Shown here: one piece after another, positions 63,949-64,000 of the stretch | Position numbering within the stretch: position 1 is the stretch's first letter | Layout of the letters: the number at the start of each line of letters is the position of its first letter | From: Methylotenera sp. | GTDB lineage: Bacteria; Pseudomonadota; Gammaproteobacteria; Burkholderiales; Methylophilaceae | Assembly: GCF_029945705.1 (NCBI RefSeq) | Contig: NZ_JAQSDC010000038.1 | Coordinates: 61,576-125,575 of the forward strand | DNA: 64,000 nt | Reading direction: 5' to 3' | Translations under genes and position numbers: made by a program | Notes under the pieces: generated by a model | Database searches by the model: none | Told to the model about the DNA's origin: nothing | Seen by the model: only the letters and a program-made list of their open reading frames with translations

Positions 63949-64000
63949 TGACCCCTGTTGAAAAAAGTGGACACTTTTTATCGTATAAAATGACGAAAAG
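63949..64000 (+). mobile_element. Left end of a probable IS3-family insertion sequence (truncated by window)
   Basis: The sequence starting TGACCCCTGTTG at 63949 continues with AAAAAAGTGGACACTTTTT, which has the look of IS3-family terminal repeats. It is followed at 63990 by ATGACGAAAAG, encoding MTK and then probably Arg, the usual first residues of IS3-type OrfA proteins. The element runs off the window, so the transposase cannot be verified. Confidence 0.5.

Overview
The window looks like chromosomal DNA of an AT-rich betaproteobacterium of the Methylophilaceae type (Methylotenera, Methylobacillus or Methylovorus relatives). This is inferred from an exopolysaccharide locus with the gene set and order epsL-epsD-epsE-epsF-epsG-epsH(xrtB)-epsI known from the methanolan cluster of Methylobacillus, from an EpsA-type LuxR regulator, and from PEP-CTERM proteins of the exosortase B kind. 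Nearly all genes run on the + strand, in long tightly packed operons.

Layout. 1-2.6 kb: the tail of an unknown gene, then uvrC and pgsA. 2.6-2.9 kb: tRNA-Gly(GCC), with a clear sigma-70 promoter, and tRNA-Cys(GCA). 3.3-5.2 kb: a small His/Trp-rich PEP-CTERM protein and a sugar nucleotidyltransferase. 5.3-14.7 kb: an eleven-gene type II secretion/type IV pilus-like assembly locus (gspG, gspF, gspE, PilM/N/O/P-like platform genes, a lipoprotein secretin and three more pseudopilin-like genes). 14.8-15.4 kb: a lytic transglycosylase on the - strand. 15.6-19.0 kb: the LuxR-family regulator epsA, a PEP-CTERM protein and an unrecognised exported protein. 19.3-31.4 kb: a giant 3418-residue filamentous-haemagglutinin-type exoprotein (TpsA) and its FhaC/ShlB-type transporter (TpsB). 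31.4-37.2 kb: a compact energy-transduction operon: a DUF2341-LamG-like-ExbB fusion, two ExbD proteins, a TonB-like protein, a porin-like barrel and a periplasmic coiled-coil protein. 37.4-63.2 kb: the exopolysaccharide/exosortase locus. It starts with a CAAX-protease-like gene and epsL-D-E-F-G, then carries a GDP-fucose cassette (gmd, phosphomannomutase, fcl), exosortase B and epsI, followed by glycosyltransferases, a flippase, a probable polymerase, a WcaF-like acetyltransferase, a WcaI-like glycosyltransferase and an exported protein of unknown function. 63.5-64 kb: the 3' part of an O-acyltransferase gene, apparently cut by an insertion sequence that runs off the window.

How it fits together. 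The dominant theme is building the cell surface: an envelope polysaccharide probably containing fucose, C-terminal sorting of PEP-CTERM proteins by exosortase B, a large two-partner-secreted adhesin and a type II-like secretion apparatus. Two observations seem most worth pursuing. (1) A near-perfect palindrome, CTAGTCy-N4-rGACTAG, occurs upstream of both PEP-CTERM genes. It is present twice in front of the gene next to epsA, with centres 105 bp apart, and is a good candidate operator for EpsA. (2) The ExbB fusion/ExbD/ExbD/TonB/porin/coiled-coil operon has no TonB-dependent receptor in it and lies directly behind the giant adhesin pair, which suggests an uncharacterised energised step linked to the adhesin.
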